From Stereum hirsutum FP-91666 SS1 (Eukaryota; Basidiomycota; Agaricomycetes; Russulales; Stereaceae), in the NCBI RefSeq assembly GCF_000264905.1, contig NW_006763139.1:383949-447948 (forward strand): a stretch of DNA of 64,000 nt, in the 5' to 3' direction. Below the pieces are notes generated by a model. That model was not told the origin of the DNA, searched no databases, and saw only the letters and a program-made list of their open reading frames with translations. This document shows positions 25,771-36,680 of the stretch, piece after piece (position 1 is the first letter of the stretch; each line of letters opens with the position of its first letter). Made by a program: the position numbers and the translations under genes.

Positions 25771-28427
25771 TTAGAGCTCATCTTTGACCCTTTCCTCGTC
25801 AGCCTTCCCATCCGACGAACCCACAGCCTCCTCTTCCGTCGCCCTCGTTCCTCTCTTCTCCAGCCCCTCCAACCAGCTCCTCATGACTTTATTAGTCTCG
25901 ACTGGATTCTCAAGGTGTACCCAGTGCGCGCCGTGGAGTTCCTGTATATATAATATACAAAAGAAGAAGAGGATGGTGTCGTGGAAATTAGTATGAGTGT
26001 CGATGATTCGATGGGTTCGGTGTTGGTCAGTCAAAGCCGGTCCGGGGGAGGATAACGATGAACGTACATGCATCTCATAATCCGGCAAGAAATCCGCCGA
26101 ATGTAATAGTTTCGCAGCGAGGACCCAGTTCGCTACGGGATCCTATAAATAGTCAAGTGTTCAGGTTCATCAGTCAGCGAATTCGCATTGTTCTACCAAG
26201 AAGATGGAGATGGATAGGAGCGGAAGAAAGGAGGGGAGAGTGAACTTGAATGAGGGGGATTGTGAAAGAGCTTACCTGGTCAGGCAGGATACTCAGCACT
26301 GGTTGGGGGATCGTGTGATTCCCGTGATCATGCGCGATTTTCCAGGATGCTTTGCGGTTCTAGGGATTAAAATTTAGGTTAGTTCATCTGTCGTCCAGGA
26401 ATTATGATACAGTAACAAAAGGACAGACCTCGGTAGTGTAGAACTGCAACGCTGTATGTCCGAACGAACACGTAGACAAGCATGAGGAGAGAGTCAGCAA
26501 CGTGATCAACTATGATAAAAAATAGGTGAACAGATAGATAGAAGGAGATGAAGACGTACTATTCCTAAACCCCTGAATCGCATACTGTTCCACCCAGTAA
26601 TCCTCCTCGTCCGGCGTAAAGAACGGAATCGGGTCGATCTACAAAATCACACCCCCCCACGCACGCATCAGCACACACTCCTTCGCTCTCCTCCTCACAT
26701 CACAAAACGCCAAAGTCAACAAAAGAACACACCTCCCCAACCTCCCTCCACCCCTCCAAAAAGCTCTCCCGACTCTCCAAAAACCCACTCGGCGGCGCAG
26801 TCTCCACAGTCCTCAACGTGCCCCTCAACGTCCTCCGTACGTCCTTCTCGAGCTCTGCGATCGCGGCCGGCGTCGCGCTATCGAAGAAGATCTGGTAGGA
26901 GAGGCGGGGGAGTTGCGTGGTTAGGGCTGCGATGGGGATGAAGGGGCCGTGGGAGGGAATGTACTGTTCCGTGTCCGCGCGATGTTAGCATGGTGTGCAG
27001 GATGCTGTATTGTATTAGGAAAGACGCACGGGGATCGCGATTCCGACGATTGCGGTGAATATATCAGGTCTCGACCTCGCCGCCTCGTAACAGATCTGGG
27101 AACCCCAATCGTGCCTGCAAGTCAGATCACGAGCCATAGTCAGCACTTCATGTTATCTTGATCGTGGAAAAATGTGATGAAGTTCGGAGGCGAAGGACCA
27201 AGAGACATCACCCAATTTTAGGTAGGACGAAGGAAAAAAGAAAAACGGCGAGGAAGATGACAACGCATACTCACCCAACACAAATCGCCTTTTCGACGCC
27301 CGCCTTCTCCAACACACAAACAAGATCGGAGACCATATCGCCCATATTTCCCGAGGACTTGACATCGTCTGGATGTGTCGACGAGCCGAACCCACGGAGG
27401 TCGGGGACGAGGAGGCGGTAGTCATCCTGCAGAAGAGGGAAGGTGAGTAATATGTATAGGAAGATTAGAATGATATAGTGTGGGTGGGATGGCGAGTGAG
27501 GAGAGGGATGGGTGGATGAAGTGTGGAGGGACAGGGGTTGGACGGATATGATGCACGTTAGGAGTAAATGAGCTATTGGTTTAGATGTATATGAGGGGTA
27601 TGTGAAGAAGTGGTGGTATATTTGCTGCTCATTGAAGAAGAAAAGTTTGTGAATGCCAAGATATACCTTAAATTCCTCGATCTGGTACTTCCAGCTACTC
27701 CAGAGACTGGGCCACCCATGAACGAAGATCATTGTCTGTTCCGCTTCGGGGTTTATATCCACATAATCTACAAGACGGTAGTGTCAGTAACAATTATCAT
27801 CGAGGAGAAGTAAGTCCACGATAGAGCATAAAGGGTCATTGATGTGTAGGAGGAAACAATAGGGGCTAGAGCGAACTGTGGCGTATTTTTTGGGCGCGGA
27901 GGGTGGCGCTCGAGATTACGCCAGTCCCTCTCTTCGTCGTACAAACGGTGTTACCTCCGAGAGGTCGTAACGACAAGAGTCTAATCCATTGTGCAACGAC
28001 ATGGGGTTTCCACCCATTGAATCGTCTAATTTGAGGCATCCGGGTCATGCGGGTGGTCATAAAAGACTGACCGAGCAGTGCCGTCTTTCAACGACGTCTC
28101 CCTACGTTCAATGCATAAACCTCTTCAACGCTTACAAATCCTTTTAAATCCTTTTAAATCACACGTAGTTTCCAACCACCCATGTAACCCACCTCCAACA
28201 AACTCCGTCCACCTCTATCGAGCACAAATGAACAAAAAGGCAAAGAAACAACACGCACGAATATCGATGTCCACATCCTTCCCTTCTGCCCTATGCACAG
28301 CTTTACACGTCGCCACCTCTTTTTTGTAGCTTCGAGGATTAAACGGCTCTGCAGAAGACGAAGCAAGGACGACAGAGAACACGGATAGGAGCGTCGCGAG
28401 TCTGAGGAAGGAGGTAGAGAGTATCAT
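25771..28427 (-). CDS. Secreted alpha/beta hydrolase, epoxide-hydrolase type
   Basis: Predicted 389 residues in ten exons: 28259-28427, 27667-27767, 27275-27426, 27030-27114, 26733-26963, 26560-26638, 26429-26451, 26276-26359, 26068-26142 and 25771-25941. The oxyanion motif HGWP is at 73-76, the nucleophile Asp143 lies in GHDWG, the acid is likely the Asp of PDQDPV, and the catalytic His339 lies in GAHWVHLENP: the order and form of soluble epoxide hydrolases and haloalkane dehalogenase-like enzymes. The first exon adds a clear signal peptide (MILSTSFLRLATLLSVFSVV); its phase-1 donor joins to give HYVDINPEAEQ. This costs a 491-nt intron, long for this window, so the 5' end is less certain than the core. 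One exon is 23 nt. Confidence 0.83.
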
Positions 28428-29146
28428 TTTGTTCTTCAGTCTGAGACGCTGAGCCTGGTATCCAAGTTGAGAGAATGGTCGTTGGGAATAGTCCTGAAGC
28501 GCAAGTTGTCGTCGTCGTCGTTCAAGACAGTGAGCAGATTGGAATGGAACAATGGCGAGCGCCAAAGATAGAATGATCGTCGAACAGAAAGTTCCGGAGC
28601 CGGACGCAAAAATGGAGGCATATCGCCGGACCGGTTTACTTGTTAGGCACCACCCGTCTTCATGTGAAAGTCATGGTCAATTAATATTGGCAATGAGGTA
28701 TGGTACAAAGGTCGAGAGGGCTGTGGACATGAGAGAAGAAGGGGAAAGTGGTGAATGTGTGCGTGCGTTGTGAGAATGTCAGAGAAAAAGAAATTTAGAT
28801 GTGGCGTAACCGAGTCGGCACCGGGCCACACCACTATTACGCCTCCGAGCTCTCGCCGTAAGGTAATTACATGCGATGAATGCAAGTATGTAGTGATGTG
28901 AAATTATAGACCAAGTAATACGTGCGTACAGTGAACCAGGAAAATGGATATACAGTTGCAACGAAAGCCTGTCCTTGAGACCAACGCAAAGCGATTCGCG
29001 AAGGCCTGAGCAAAATATGCATGAAGAGGAAGAAGAAAAGAAGATGCCACCCCAGGTCGAAGGAAAGACCAAACACCCCCAAAAATATCGTCCACTGCTC
29101 AAAAGCCGATCCCTACAGCACATTTCCATCCAGCTCTGAACACTAC
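28428..29146. other. Intergenic region
   Basis: Between the hydrolase start and the 3' end of the next minus-strand gene. No feature recognised. Confidence 0.4.
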
Positions 29147-31723
29147 TCACTCAACTCTCCCCCAAGCCGTTCCCCATCCCTCCGACAGCAACTCCGGCAC
29201 ACTCCCCCACAAGTCATCTTCCACCTTCTCCCTCTCCCGCTTCAACGCCTCCGTCCGACTCACACCCCCAGAAACGTAGTCCGCACCCCCAATGCCACCG
29301 CCTCCATCCCCAAGTGTCTCGTCGACTTCGACGCAATGCACCTCCAAAGTGCCCACCAAGCCGCGAATCCTCTCTATCGCCTCTGCATGCTCTTCAGCAA
29401 TTGCTGGATCCACAACAAACAGCTTCACCATCCCAATCCTCCCGCTCTGCCCCATTCCCATCCCCGCCGCCAAACTCGTTCCGATCCCCGTCCTAGTCAC
29501 ACCACCCGCCCTCTCCCTTCTCGCCAAAACCCTCGCCAACAACTCGATCGTGCCCATCGTCCTTCTCCCCCCACTCCTACCACTATTCATACTGTCGTCT
29601 CCATCGCTATCTCCATCGCCATTCCTCCCGACCCTTTCGAACGGTCCAACGACACTCAAGACTTCCAACGACCTCGGATACCCCTCCCCCAACCTCTCCC
29701 AAACATCATACCGCAGCGCGCGCTCACAGACCGTCAATTCACGAAGACTGGGCGCTTGCAGCAGACCGTTCGTGCTACACGACTGGAGGACGTAGGGCTC
29801 GGTTTGATTTTGGTCGGTGAGCGAGAGCAGAGGATGCGGGAGGATGAGTGCGAGGGAGGTGAGATGTGTGAAGTCGAGGGGGGTAACCATGTGTGGGGGG
29901 TTGTATATGTTCGGTTCGGGGTCGTTTTCGTGAATGGCGTGTACGTCGTCAATGTCGAAGGAGCTGGAACCGGAACCGGAACCGGAGCTCGATGACGTTC
30001 CTGTTGACGAAGAAAATGTCGAAGGCGGGAAGGATGATGATGACGATGAGGCGGACGGTAAATTCCATTCCCTCTGTCTCGAATACTTCAACACTTCCCT
30101 CCCTCCCTGTCCACCCTGCCCTCCTCCTCCTCCTTCACCACCACCACCACCCGCGCTCCCCGGCGGATCCGAAAAACACGCGATCCCGCCCTTTCCATCC
30201 CTATCCAACGCAAAAAGCTGCACGTCCCTCTTCCGAATCTCTACATTCTTCGCGCCCCTGAGCTCCGACTCTGAATCGTGTGGAGAGCGCGGGTGGAGGT
30301 ACGGTCTGGACCGGGATAGGAGGAGGATACGGGAGAAGATCGTGCTGGGTGAGAAGTGCGAGACGGATGCTGAGTGGGATACAGCGTCGGGGTCTGCGTT
30401 GGTTGTGTTGGGGGGACCAGGAGGGACGGGAGCTGGGAGGAAGCGGCGGGCTGGTGGCGATTGTTCGAGACGGATGGCGGTAAAGGCTGGGAGACGGAGT
30501 TGGGCGAGCAAGGTGTGGAATGCCTGGATCGTTCGTTGTTCGAGCGTTAGATGCTTCAGTCTATCCAACACGACCGGCTCGTACCCTCGTCTCTCACCTC
30601 CCCCTGCTCCTGCCACTCTCCCACCACCACCACCACCACCGGTAGCTCTATCGTCGGGCTCCGGATCAGCTTTTGGGAACCACTCCGACAAAACCAAAAC
30701 CTCCAGCCCCGCACACCTCCTCAACAGATCCAAAAACTCGCCCAAGCCCACTTCCGGCCTCTCACAGCCGCTCAGCGCTAAATGCGTCAGTCTCTCAAAA
30801 TGGTGTCCCGGCCACGCACTCACGCCCTTGAAATACAACCTCCTCAACTTCGGAAACCTGCTCCTAAACACAACCTCCGGGAAAATCGTCCCCTCCCTCT
30901 CCCCCTCTCCCGTGCCCGTCGCAGCGGAACTAGCATCACAAACGAGCGACTCCAGTATTGGCATCGAAAGCCCATCGAGCAGATTACCACGATATATTTG
31001 CCTCGAGGTGCAGAGCGATTTGAGACGGTTCGAGTGCAGGAAGATGGTGCGAGGCATGGAGCAGTGTATGTCCGAGATGTAGAGCGGGGCGTTCTTGGAG
31101 CGTTCGAGGCAGAGGTTGACGAGACCCCATTCGTTCTTTTCGGGTTCCCAGGCGCGCGGCCAGTCGTTCGTGCTCATCGATGCCTGGGGCGATCCACCAT
31201 CGCCTCCACCGCCGCCGCCGCCACTACCACTGCCAGGACCGACGCCGAGCCCATACCCAAACCGAAACCCATACCCGCCCATACCCACATCCACCCCGCT
31301 ACCTTCAGCCAACAAATCCGGACTCGGCACCGGCCCATACCTCGGCCCATCTATCCTCGCCCAAAGGCCCGTATGCAACAACGCAGCATGCCTCCATTTC
31401 CGACATACGTGCGAGAGCGAAAGCGCGGTGCGGGCGCGTATGTTGAGGCGGAGGGAGATGGAGTGCGGGTCTTCGCCCCGGAGGTAGCGTTCGACGGAGC
31501 AGGGGTGGGCGGAGGTGAAGGAGAAGATGGAGCCGAGGAGTTCGGCGGGGAGGCGGTGGATGTGGGGGATGGGGAGTGGAAGGGGTAGTGGGAGTGGAAG
31601 TGATTGCGAGGTGGGGATGGAGGGTGGGGGGAACGAAGTTGAGGCGATATTTTGGGAGGATACTGATGTAGGTGCGAGGTTGGAGTTGAGGATCTGAATA
31701 AGAAGGGGATGAACGGTCAGCAT
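29147..31723 (-). CDS. F-box-like protein, 858 residues, single exon
   Basis: A continuous frame starting at the ATG at 31723. After a Pro/Leu-rich lead, residues about 55-115 match the F-box-like consensus of Agaricomycetes: IHRLPAELLGSIFSFTSAH, then a Leu/Ile-rich stretch ending in LSHVCRKWRHAALLHTGLWA. Downstream there are LRR-like strands (FPKLRRLYFKG, LTHLALSGC, LEVLVLSEW, LKHLTLEQ) interrupted by long Gly- and Ser-rich insertions. Such proteins are predicted SCF ubiquitin-ligase adaptors in cytoplasm or nucleus; substrate unknown. The insertions explain the many long open frames on the opposite strand, which I treat as shadows. Confidence 0.8.
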   Translation of the reverse strand: MLTVHPLLIQILNSNLAPTSVSSQNIASTSFPPPSIPTSQSLPLPLPLPLPIPHIHRLPAELLGSIFSFTSAHPCSVERYLRGEDPHSISLRLNIRARTALSLSHVCRKWRHAALLHTGLWARIDGPRYGPVPSPDLLAEGSGVDVGMGGYGFRFGYGLGVGPGSGSGGGGGGGDGGSPQASMSTNDWPRAWEPEKNEWGLVNLCLERSKNAPLYISDIHCSMPRTIFLHSNRLKSLCTSRQIYRGNLLDGLSMPILESLVCDASSAATGTGEGEREGTIFPEVVFRSRFPKLRRLYFKGVSAWPGHHFERLTHLALSGCERPEVGLGEFLDLLRRCAGLEVLVLSEWFPKADPEPDDRATGGGGGGGRVAGAGGGERRGYEPVVLDRLKHLTLEQRTIQAFHTLLAQLRLPAFTAIRLEQSPPARRFLPAPVPPGPPNTTNADPDAVSHSASVSHFSPSTIFSRILLLSRSRPYLHPRSPHDSESELRGAKNVEIRKRDVQLFALDRDGKGGIACFSDPPGSAGGGGGEGGGGGQGGQGGREVLKYSRQREWNLPSASSSSSSFPPSTFSSSTGTSSSSGSGSGSSSFDIDDVHAIHENDPEPNIYNPPHMVTPLDFTHLTSLALILPHPLLSLTDQNQTEPYVLQSCSTNGLLQAPSLRELTVCERALRYDVWERLGEGYPRSLEVLSVVGPFERVGRNGDGDSDGDDSMNSGRSGGRRTMGTIELLARVLARRERAGGVTRTGIGTSLAAGMGMGQSGRIGMVKLFVVDPAIAEEHAEAIERIRGLVGTLEVHCVEVDETLGDGGGGIGGADYVSGGVSRTEALKREREKVEDDLWGSVPELLSEGWGTAWGRVE

Positions 31724-34133
31724 GCAGGGGCTTACGAGAAGAATGATGAGGTTTAAACCTGTTGGGAATTAGAGCTCCGACCGTCAGTATCCAGCCTCAG
31801 TCTGAAAAGTTAGCGATAGCGAACCCGCGCCAAGCTCGGTCACTGAGAATCATCAGCGACTCCCGAAAGCAAAGGTAGAATCAACGCACCCCGGCTGTGG
31901 CTGTACGTCCAAGTGCATTCGAGTCGGTAACAATCTTGAAGACGACGCGATATTTGCGGCCCCAGTGTGCAGAAAGTAGGGATAAGTGTGGGATGATTCT
32001 GACGGTAAGGCGGTGAGCAGTGTTTGTGAGTAGTCTGACAACCTGGCGAGAGAATGAGAAGTTGCCTGTAAAGATGAAACGATTCAGCATATCGCTCCGT
32101 CAGTGGTATCCGAAAAGCAACGTGAAGAGGGCGAATGTCAAACCTGACTGCCCGGAGCAATACGAACCTCACCGGAATACCTGGAGAATAAACAATTGCA
32201 CAACGATGAGCCCAGCGAGTAGGAATCCACATCCACCTTAAATAAAGAATTTATGCTCACTGCGACTGTCTGGACGGTTGATCATCCTCTACCATAGAGA
32301 ATGGAAAAACGCCAGCTCCCTGCTGTCGTTGAATGGCCGACTCTTCAGGTCCAACAGGACTTGTCGGAATGTCAGTCGTCGGGGGTACTACAATTCGTGG
32401 CGGAGTCAGCCACGACGACGAACTGTGCACATTCAACGGAGTCGCGGTCACGGTACCAGTAGTAGTAAGTTCATCTTGGTTTTGGAGTACAGGTTCGGAG
32501 TCGGAGTCACGGTCACCCATCCTCGACGTCATAGCAGGAACGGATCGACGGCTGTCGATGATGGACGATCACGGTCGATGGCGGGCGGAGAACGAGTAAG
32601 GTTTTTATGAAGTCCTGCGGATCGAGCACAATCAGAACACGCGTGAGTCCTCGTGCCGGGAACAAGGTGCTTGTGTGGTTGGTGATAGTAGAACGTACTG
32701 TTTGTTTGACTAGGATATCTCAACACCTTATGGAATGCCTAGTAAAAGGACAGTCGAAGGCTTTTTGTCTGAGAGGGTATGTTGCGTCGAATGGTCCAGA
32801 GGACTTCGGCTATGCTCAGTGGACACGCAAGCGTATATCGCGCATCCGTATACGACTTCGGCGGATACTTATAAGACGAAGGCCTCAGAGAACGGTCTAG
32901 GCTACCTACGCAGCTGCACTCCCAATCACACGTGGAATCAACGTCGGACTCCACAAACAGCAGCCTTGGAGGAGTCAGTTTAGTTCGGGGTGCCCAGGGT
33001 GACCGGAGGTATTTGAAGTTTAGAGGTTGGAGAAGGACGTCGGTTCGAAGAGGGTGCGTTCGGACGGTCCATAAGTGAGTGTGGCCCGTGATAAAGAGCG
33101 TGGAGGATTATGACAATGCGCGAATCTTGATGTGTCGAAGAACCAAGGGCCATCGGGAGCGAATCAGCACCACGATCCTTCTTCACATTGACTGTCCATC
33201 ATTTCGTCACCTCTGACCGACTCGGGCTGCATTCAACAACGTAAGTTAGCGTCGAGGTGTTTAGAGAAGCCTGGACCGGTGGGGTGATACAGCGTCAGCC
33301 AGGAAACACGTCAACAAGCGCTAAGAGGAAACAAGACGAGGAAGGAAATAGAGAAAAACATAACGTACATCTGGAGCCGCTTGGGGAAACAAATTCAGGA
33401 ACGAGGGCGAACCACGAACGATTGAACATTGATTGAACGGGAAGAGTGGAAGAGTGACGTCGTGGGGCCAAACCATTGATGGGTTCGTCGGGTTCAAATT
33501 CCGCGGCCCCACCAATAAAGTTCGCGTGGCGCTCGGCTACCTAGTCTTTCGAAAGATGGTTGCTTACATAGGTGGCGTTCGCGTATTGGAGGAAGGGCTG
33601 CGAAGGGAAGCATGAGAAGGAGGGATGCGGTGAAGACGCTGCGTCATAGCTGTTGAACTTTGGTGGGCGTACGTAAAAGGAAGTTGGTGAGGTTGAATGA
33701 CGGTGTTATGTAGCACCACCCGACCATGTTTGGCGAGTCGTCGGGCGGTCACTGCTTTTGCTTTAGAGGTTATGCAGTCTCCACTGGAACTCAGATATAA
33801 ACCTCAGATCCAGATCCGTCCGCTCATCTAGAGATTGTGGTCATAATATAGTACATGTACAAGCGCCACACGCCCAGACCCAGAAGTAACCCTCCACTGC
33901 TGAATACATAATCACGTCGCCCTATCATACACCAATAATCGAACAACCAACACCTCATAGAGGTTGTTGCAATTACCACAAAGAACTCCATCCATCGGAG
34001 CAAGCTATCGCCACCCAACGACCCGAAGCAAACGCCAGTCTCATCAGTACCCCAAGTATCATACACCAGTCCAAATCCCAACCCAAGTCCAGAACGCAGT
34101 CCAACCCCAATAAAATCTAGCATCCCATCGAAC
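31724..34133. other. Region with weak coding signals only
   Basis: About 2.4 kb. Minus-strand pieces look exonic, including two hydrophobic ones near 32160-32240 that resemble membrane segments (GCGFLLAGLIVVQLFI; LTFALFTLLFGY). A Ser/Thr/Pro-rich frame at 32257-32532 is listed separately. I could not assemble a full gene. A degraded or many-exon membrane-protein gene is possible. Confidence 0.3.
32257..32532 (-). CDS. Small Ser/Thr/Pro-rich open frame, uncertain
   Basis: 91 codons from an ATG at 32532 to a stop. The composition (DSDSEP, TPPRIVVPP, TDIPTSPVGPEES) resembles a cytoplasmic tail exon of a membrane protein more than random translation. No family was recognised. It may be the last exon of a gene whose upstream exons I could not place, or spurious. 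Confidence 0.25.
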   Translation of the reverse strand: MTSRMGDRDSDSEPVLQNQDELTTTGTVTATPLNVHSSSSWLTPPRIVVPPTTDIPTSPVGPEESAIQRQQGAGVFPFSMVEDDQPSRQSQ

Positions 34134-35672
34134 TTAATACCTCCACGTAGGCCTCACCACTCCATCGCCACCCACACACTCACCCATACTTCTCGGCCTC
34201 CCAGACCCCCTCGCCCGACTCGCCACCGTTTCCCTCCTCAAGGACCCCGACCCCCTCCCAATCCCAACCATCCTGACCCCCTGACCCCTCTCGTTCCCAG
34301 CACTCGGTGACCTCCCAACCGAACTCCCGCTCGACACACTATACGACCGACTCCTCTCCTCCGAATCCTCACAAAAATCGAGGGCTTCGCACAAGCCGTG
34401 TACCTGAAGAAGACCTGAGCGAACCTTGACCGTCGATGGCGAGCTCGCGAATAAGGCGCCACGCGAAGCGATGGGCGATCTACTGGTGTTACCACCAGCG
34501 TCCTGCACACGAGACGGAGTATGAGAAGCGATAAAAATATCGCAAGTCGACTCGGAGTTCGAAGGCGTGAGAGGCATGGCCTGAGGGCGAGCAGCAGTAG
34601 CAGCAGAAGACGAAAGGAGGACAGAATCGGAGAACGTCGCCAAGATCTCTTCGAGGAAGATACGTGTAGGTGGCTTGGGTGGCGAGCTGGAGATAGAACC
34701 GCCACCGCTGCTGGAAGAAGACGATTCCGACGAATGCGAGCTGGATCGTAAGCGCAGATGTAAGGGTGTACGCGGAACGAGTCCTAGTCCGTCGAACGCT
34801 TCGCCAGAGTCTTTGTAGAGGCCGTGAACTCCTAATCCCTGTCCGTGGACGCCTCCGTTAACGAGTCCAGCCCCGAGACCTAGACCTAGACCAAGCCGAC
34901 CAGGACTGTGGAAGAGGGGGCTGCTAGTCGGGGTGAGAATCTCGAGGTCGCCGCCGGAGGAGTTAGAAGAGTTGGACGAGTTGGACGAAGTCCCAGTCGA
35001 AGCCGCGAAGGAGTAGAGCGGGGGCGGAGCGGGGGTCGTGGGAACAGGGACAGAGACGTAGGGCACAGGCCGACGAAGCGAGAGGGAGAAAGGGTCGTTA
35101 GAGAAGGAACCAGACGAGGTAGAGGATGTGGCGGAGGCGGAGGGAAGGAGCATAAGATCTTGATTCAGGAGGCTGGGGGTGTCGTCGGTACTGAGAGAGG
35201 ATAGGACGATGAAGGACGAGGACGTAGAAGAGGCGGAACACATGACATCCTCCGAGGGCATAGTAGCCACGTTCGACGCGAATTCGGAGACTTCTTCGGC
35301 GATGGACGGAAGAGGATACAATGACGTCGTAGCCGCCGCAGAGCAGCTACGGCTCCGGCTCCTCGTTCGACGAGTTCGTTCGATGTTGGTTTCTTCCGGT
35401 ACCGGCGTAGGGGACCTCGGCACAGGCTCCACCGACTCGAGTTGAAGTTCGGGAAGTATGGTATCGCCGACGACGCCGTCGAGGGGAAGCGATAGACTGC
35501 GTTTGTTGCCCCTAGGCATGGAGTAAGGGCTGGGGCCGCGAACAATGTCGGCGAGTTCGAGGGCATCGAGAGCGCGGTTGGATGGGTATGGATTGATATT
35601 GGAGTCGAGACAAGCCATGAAGAGTTGAGAGAGCGATTGAATGCGTTTGTTGGCGTAATACAAGACACGCAT
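34134..35672 (-). CDS. Serine-rich protein of unknown function
   Basis: 512 residues in one exon. I use the ATG at 35672 (MRVLYYANKRIQSLSQLF); the open frame continues upstream to 35858 but has no better ATG and looks like leader. The protein is Ser/Pro/Thr-rich with poly-Ser (SSSSSSGGG), SNSSNSSNSS and a Gly-Leu repeat (RLGLGLGLGAG). It has several RSxS/RSPS sites suggestive of phosphorylation and a basic C-terminus. Only the first 40 residues look folded. No domain recognised; likely disordered. Confidence 0.6.
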   Translation of the reverse strand: MRVLYYANKRIQSLSQLFMACLDSNINPYPSNRALDALELADIVRGPSPYSMPRGNKRSLSLPLDGVVGDTILPELQLESVEPVPRSPTPVPEETNIERTRRTRSRSRSCSAAATTSLYPLPSIAEEVSEFASNVATMPSEDVMCSASSTSSSFIVLSSLSTDDTPSLLNQDLMLLPSASATSSTSSGSFSNDPFSLSLRRPVPYVSVPVPTTPAPPPLYSFAASTGTSSNSSNSSNSSGGDLEILTPTSSPLFHSPGRLGLGLGLGAGLVNGGVHGQGLGVHGLYKDSGEAFDGLGLVPRTPLHLRLRSSSHSSESSSSSSGGGSISSSPPKPPTRIFLEEILATFSDSVLLSSSAATAARPQAMPLTPSNSESTCDIFIASHTPSRVQDAGGNTSRSPIASRGALFASSPSTVKVRSGLLQVHGLCEALDFCEDSEERSRSYSVSSGSSVGRSPSAGNERGQGVRMVGIGRGSGSLRRETVASRARGSGRPRSMGECVGGDGVVRPTWRY

Positions 35673-36234
35673 GTTGTAATATGGATTGATACGTCGGTAG
35701 ACGAGTGTGGATATGGGCGGGATACGCGAGTGTAAACGGGTGGATAGAGTGATTGTTGATAGTGATAAATGATCGGCGGAAGAGTTAGGCTGAAAAGAGA
35801 AGAGTCTAGTGATGTTAGAACAAGGGCGTAGAGATGGACAGAAAGGACGGCGGGGCACGAGGTAGTGCTGTGTGTTGAGCTAGAGCTTGTGGTGAACGTC
35901 GAGCGGGCGTTGGGAAGAGCATTCAAACTCGAACCACCCGGGTTATAAGTATAGTTCGGCGGCCAGCAGATTTCCCGATCGGCGGTCTGGAGATTGTGAT
36001 CCGCTGAAATTGAATGGGGAGCGATGGTCGAAGAGGCGCGGAAGGAAATACATGCAGACTCTACTTATCCAGGCTAGCGATAGACCAAGTGTATTGACCT
36101 CCGGGGTCGGCGGCTTGAATAGGTCGGATTCAGTGGAATCGCGGTGTGCATTCGGAGCACAAGGCAGCATACGACAACTAAACCAAGCCAGTACCTCACT
36201 ATGATTCGTTTGGATCATATCAATAGGGAGTACT
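35673..36234. other. Upstream region of the Ser-rich gene
   Basis: Promoter/5' leader of the minus-strand Ser-rich gene, running into the left copy of the dispersed repeat. No gene recognised. Confidence 0.35.
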
Positions 36235-36680
36235 ACTACGCGTACCACCGAGGAAAAGTACGCGGACTGCTCTTGAAAAGTGGTGGTGCAGACTGAGAAG
36301 ACCACTCGAAAAGCGAAAGATCGATACGGGTATGGAAGACATCGATATCATTAGGGTGTTCTCCAGGTCCAAAAAGTGCCGTGAGCGCTGAAAAGAGTCC
36401 ATAGAACCGAGTATCCTAAGGGCAACATCGACGGGGGGAAAAGCAATGACCATCTAGTTCGAGGTTCTACCACCGAGTTTTGCAGGATGTGATGGTTGGA
36501 GTCAAACCTCGAGGAGAGCCTTTCGGGGAGACCCGGCGCATTGGTTTCCGATGGGCCGAGACGCCACACATACCGGCCTTGTTTGGGCCACAGCAAAAGT
36601 TATGATCCCGATTGGTCTTTAACACAGACAATATGGCCATAACTTATTATCGTATAAATCTACGGGTTGATTCTCATTCT
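36235..36680 (+). repeat. Dispersed repeat, copy 1
   Basis: Shares long stretches with 39905-40330 in the same orientation: the blocks around TGGTGCAGACTGAGAAGACC, then the segment ending CCGAGTATCCT, the near-identical TTTGGGCCACAGCAAAAGTT, and an AT-rich tail ending in ATCTACGGGTT. The copies differ by many substitutions and small indels, so the family is old. No coding capacity, no obvious terminal repeats. Confidence 0.75.

Noticed and set aside
27866..28060. First exon of the epoxide-hydrolase-like gene at 27866-28060
   Set aside because: Its best donor in phase would give an N-terminus unlike the family, and the exon at 28259-28427 gives a signal peptide and a perfect phase-1 join.
29292..31588. 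Plus-strand open frames opposite the F-box-like gene, up to 382 codons
   Set aside because: Composition shadows of Gly/Ser-rich insertions; the minus strand has the F-box and LRR signals.
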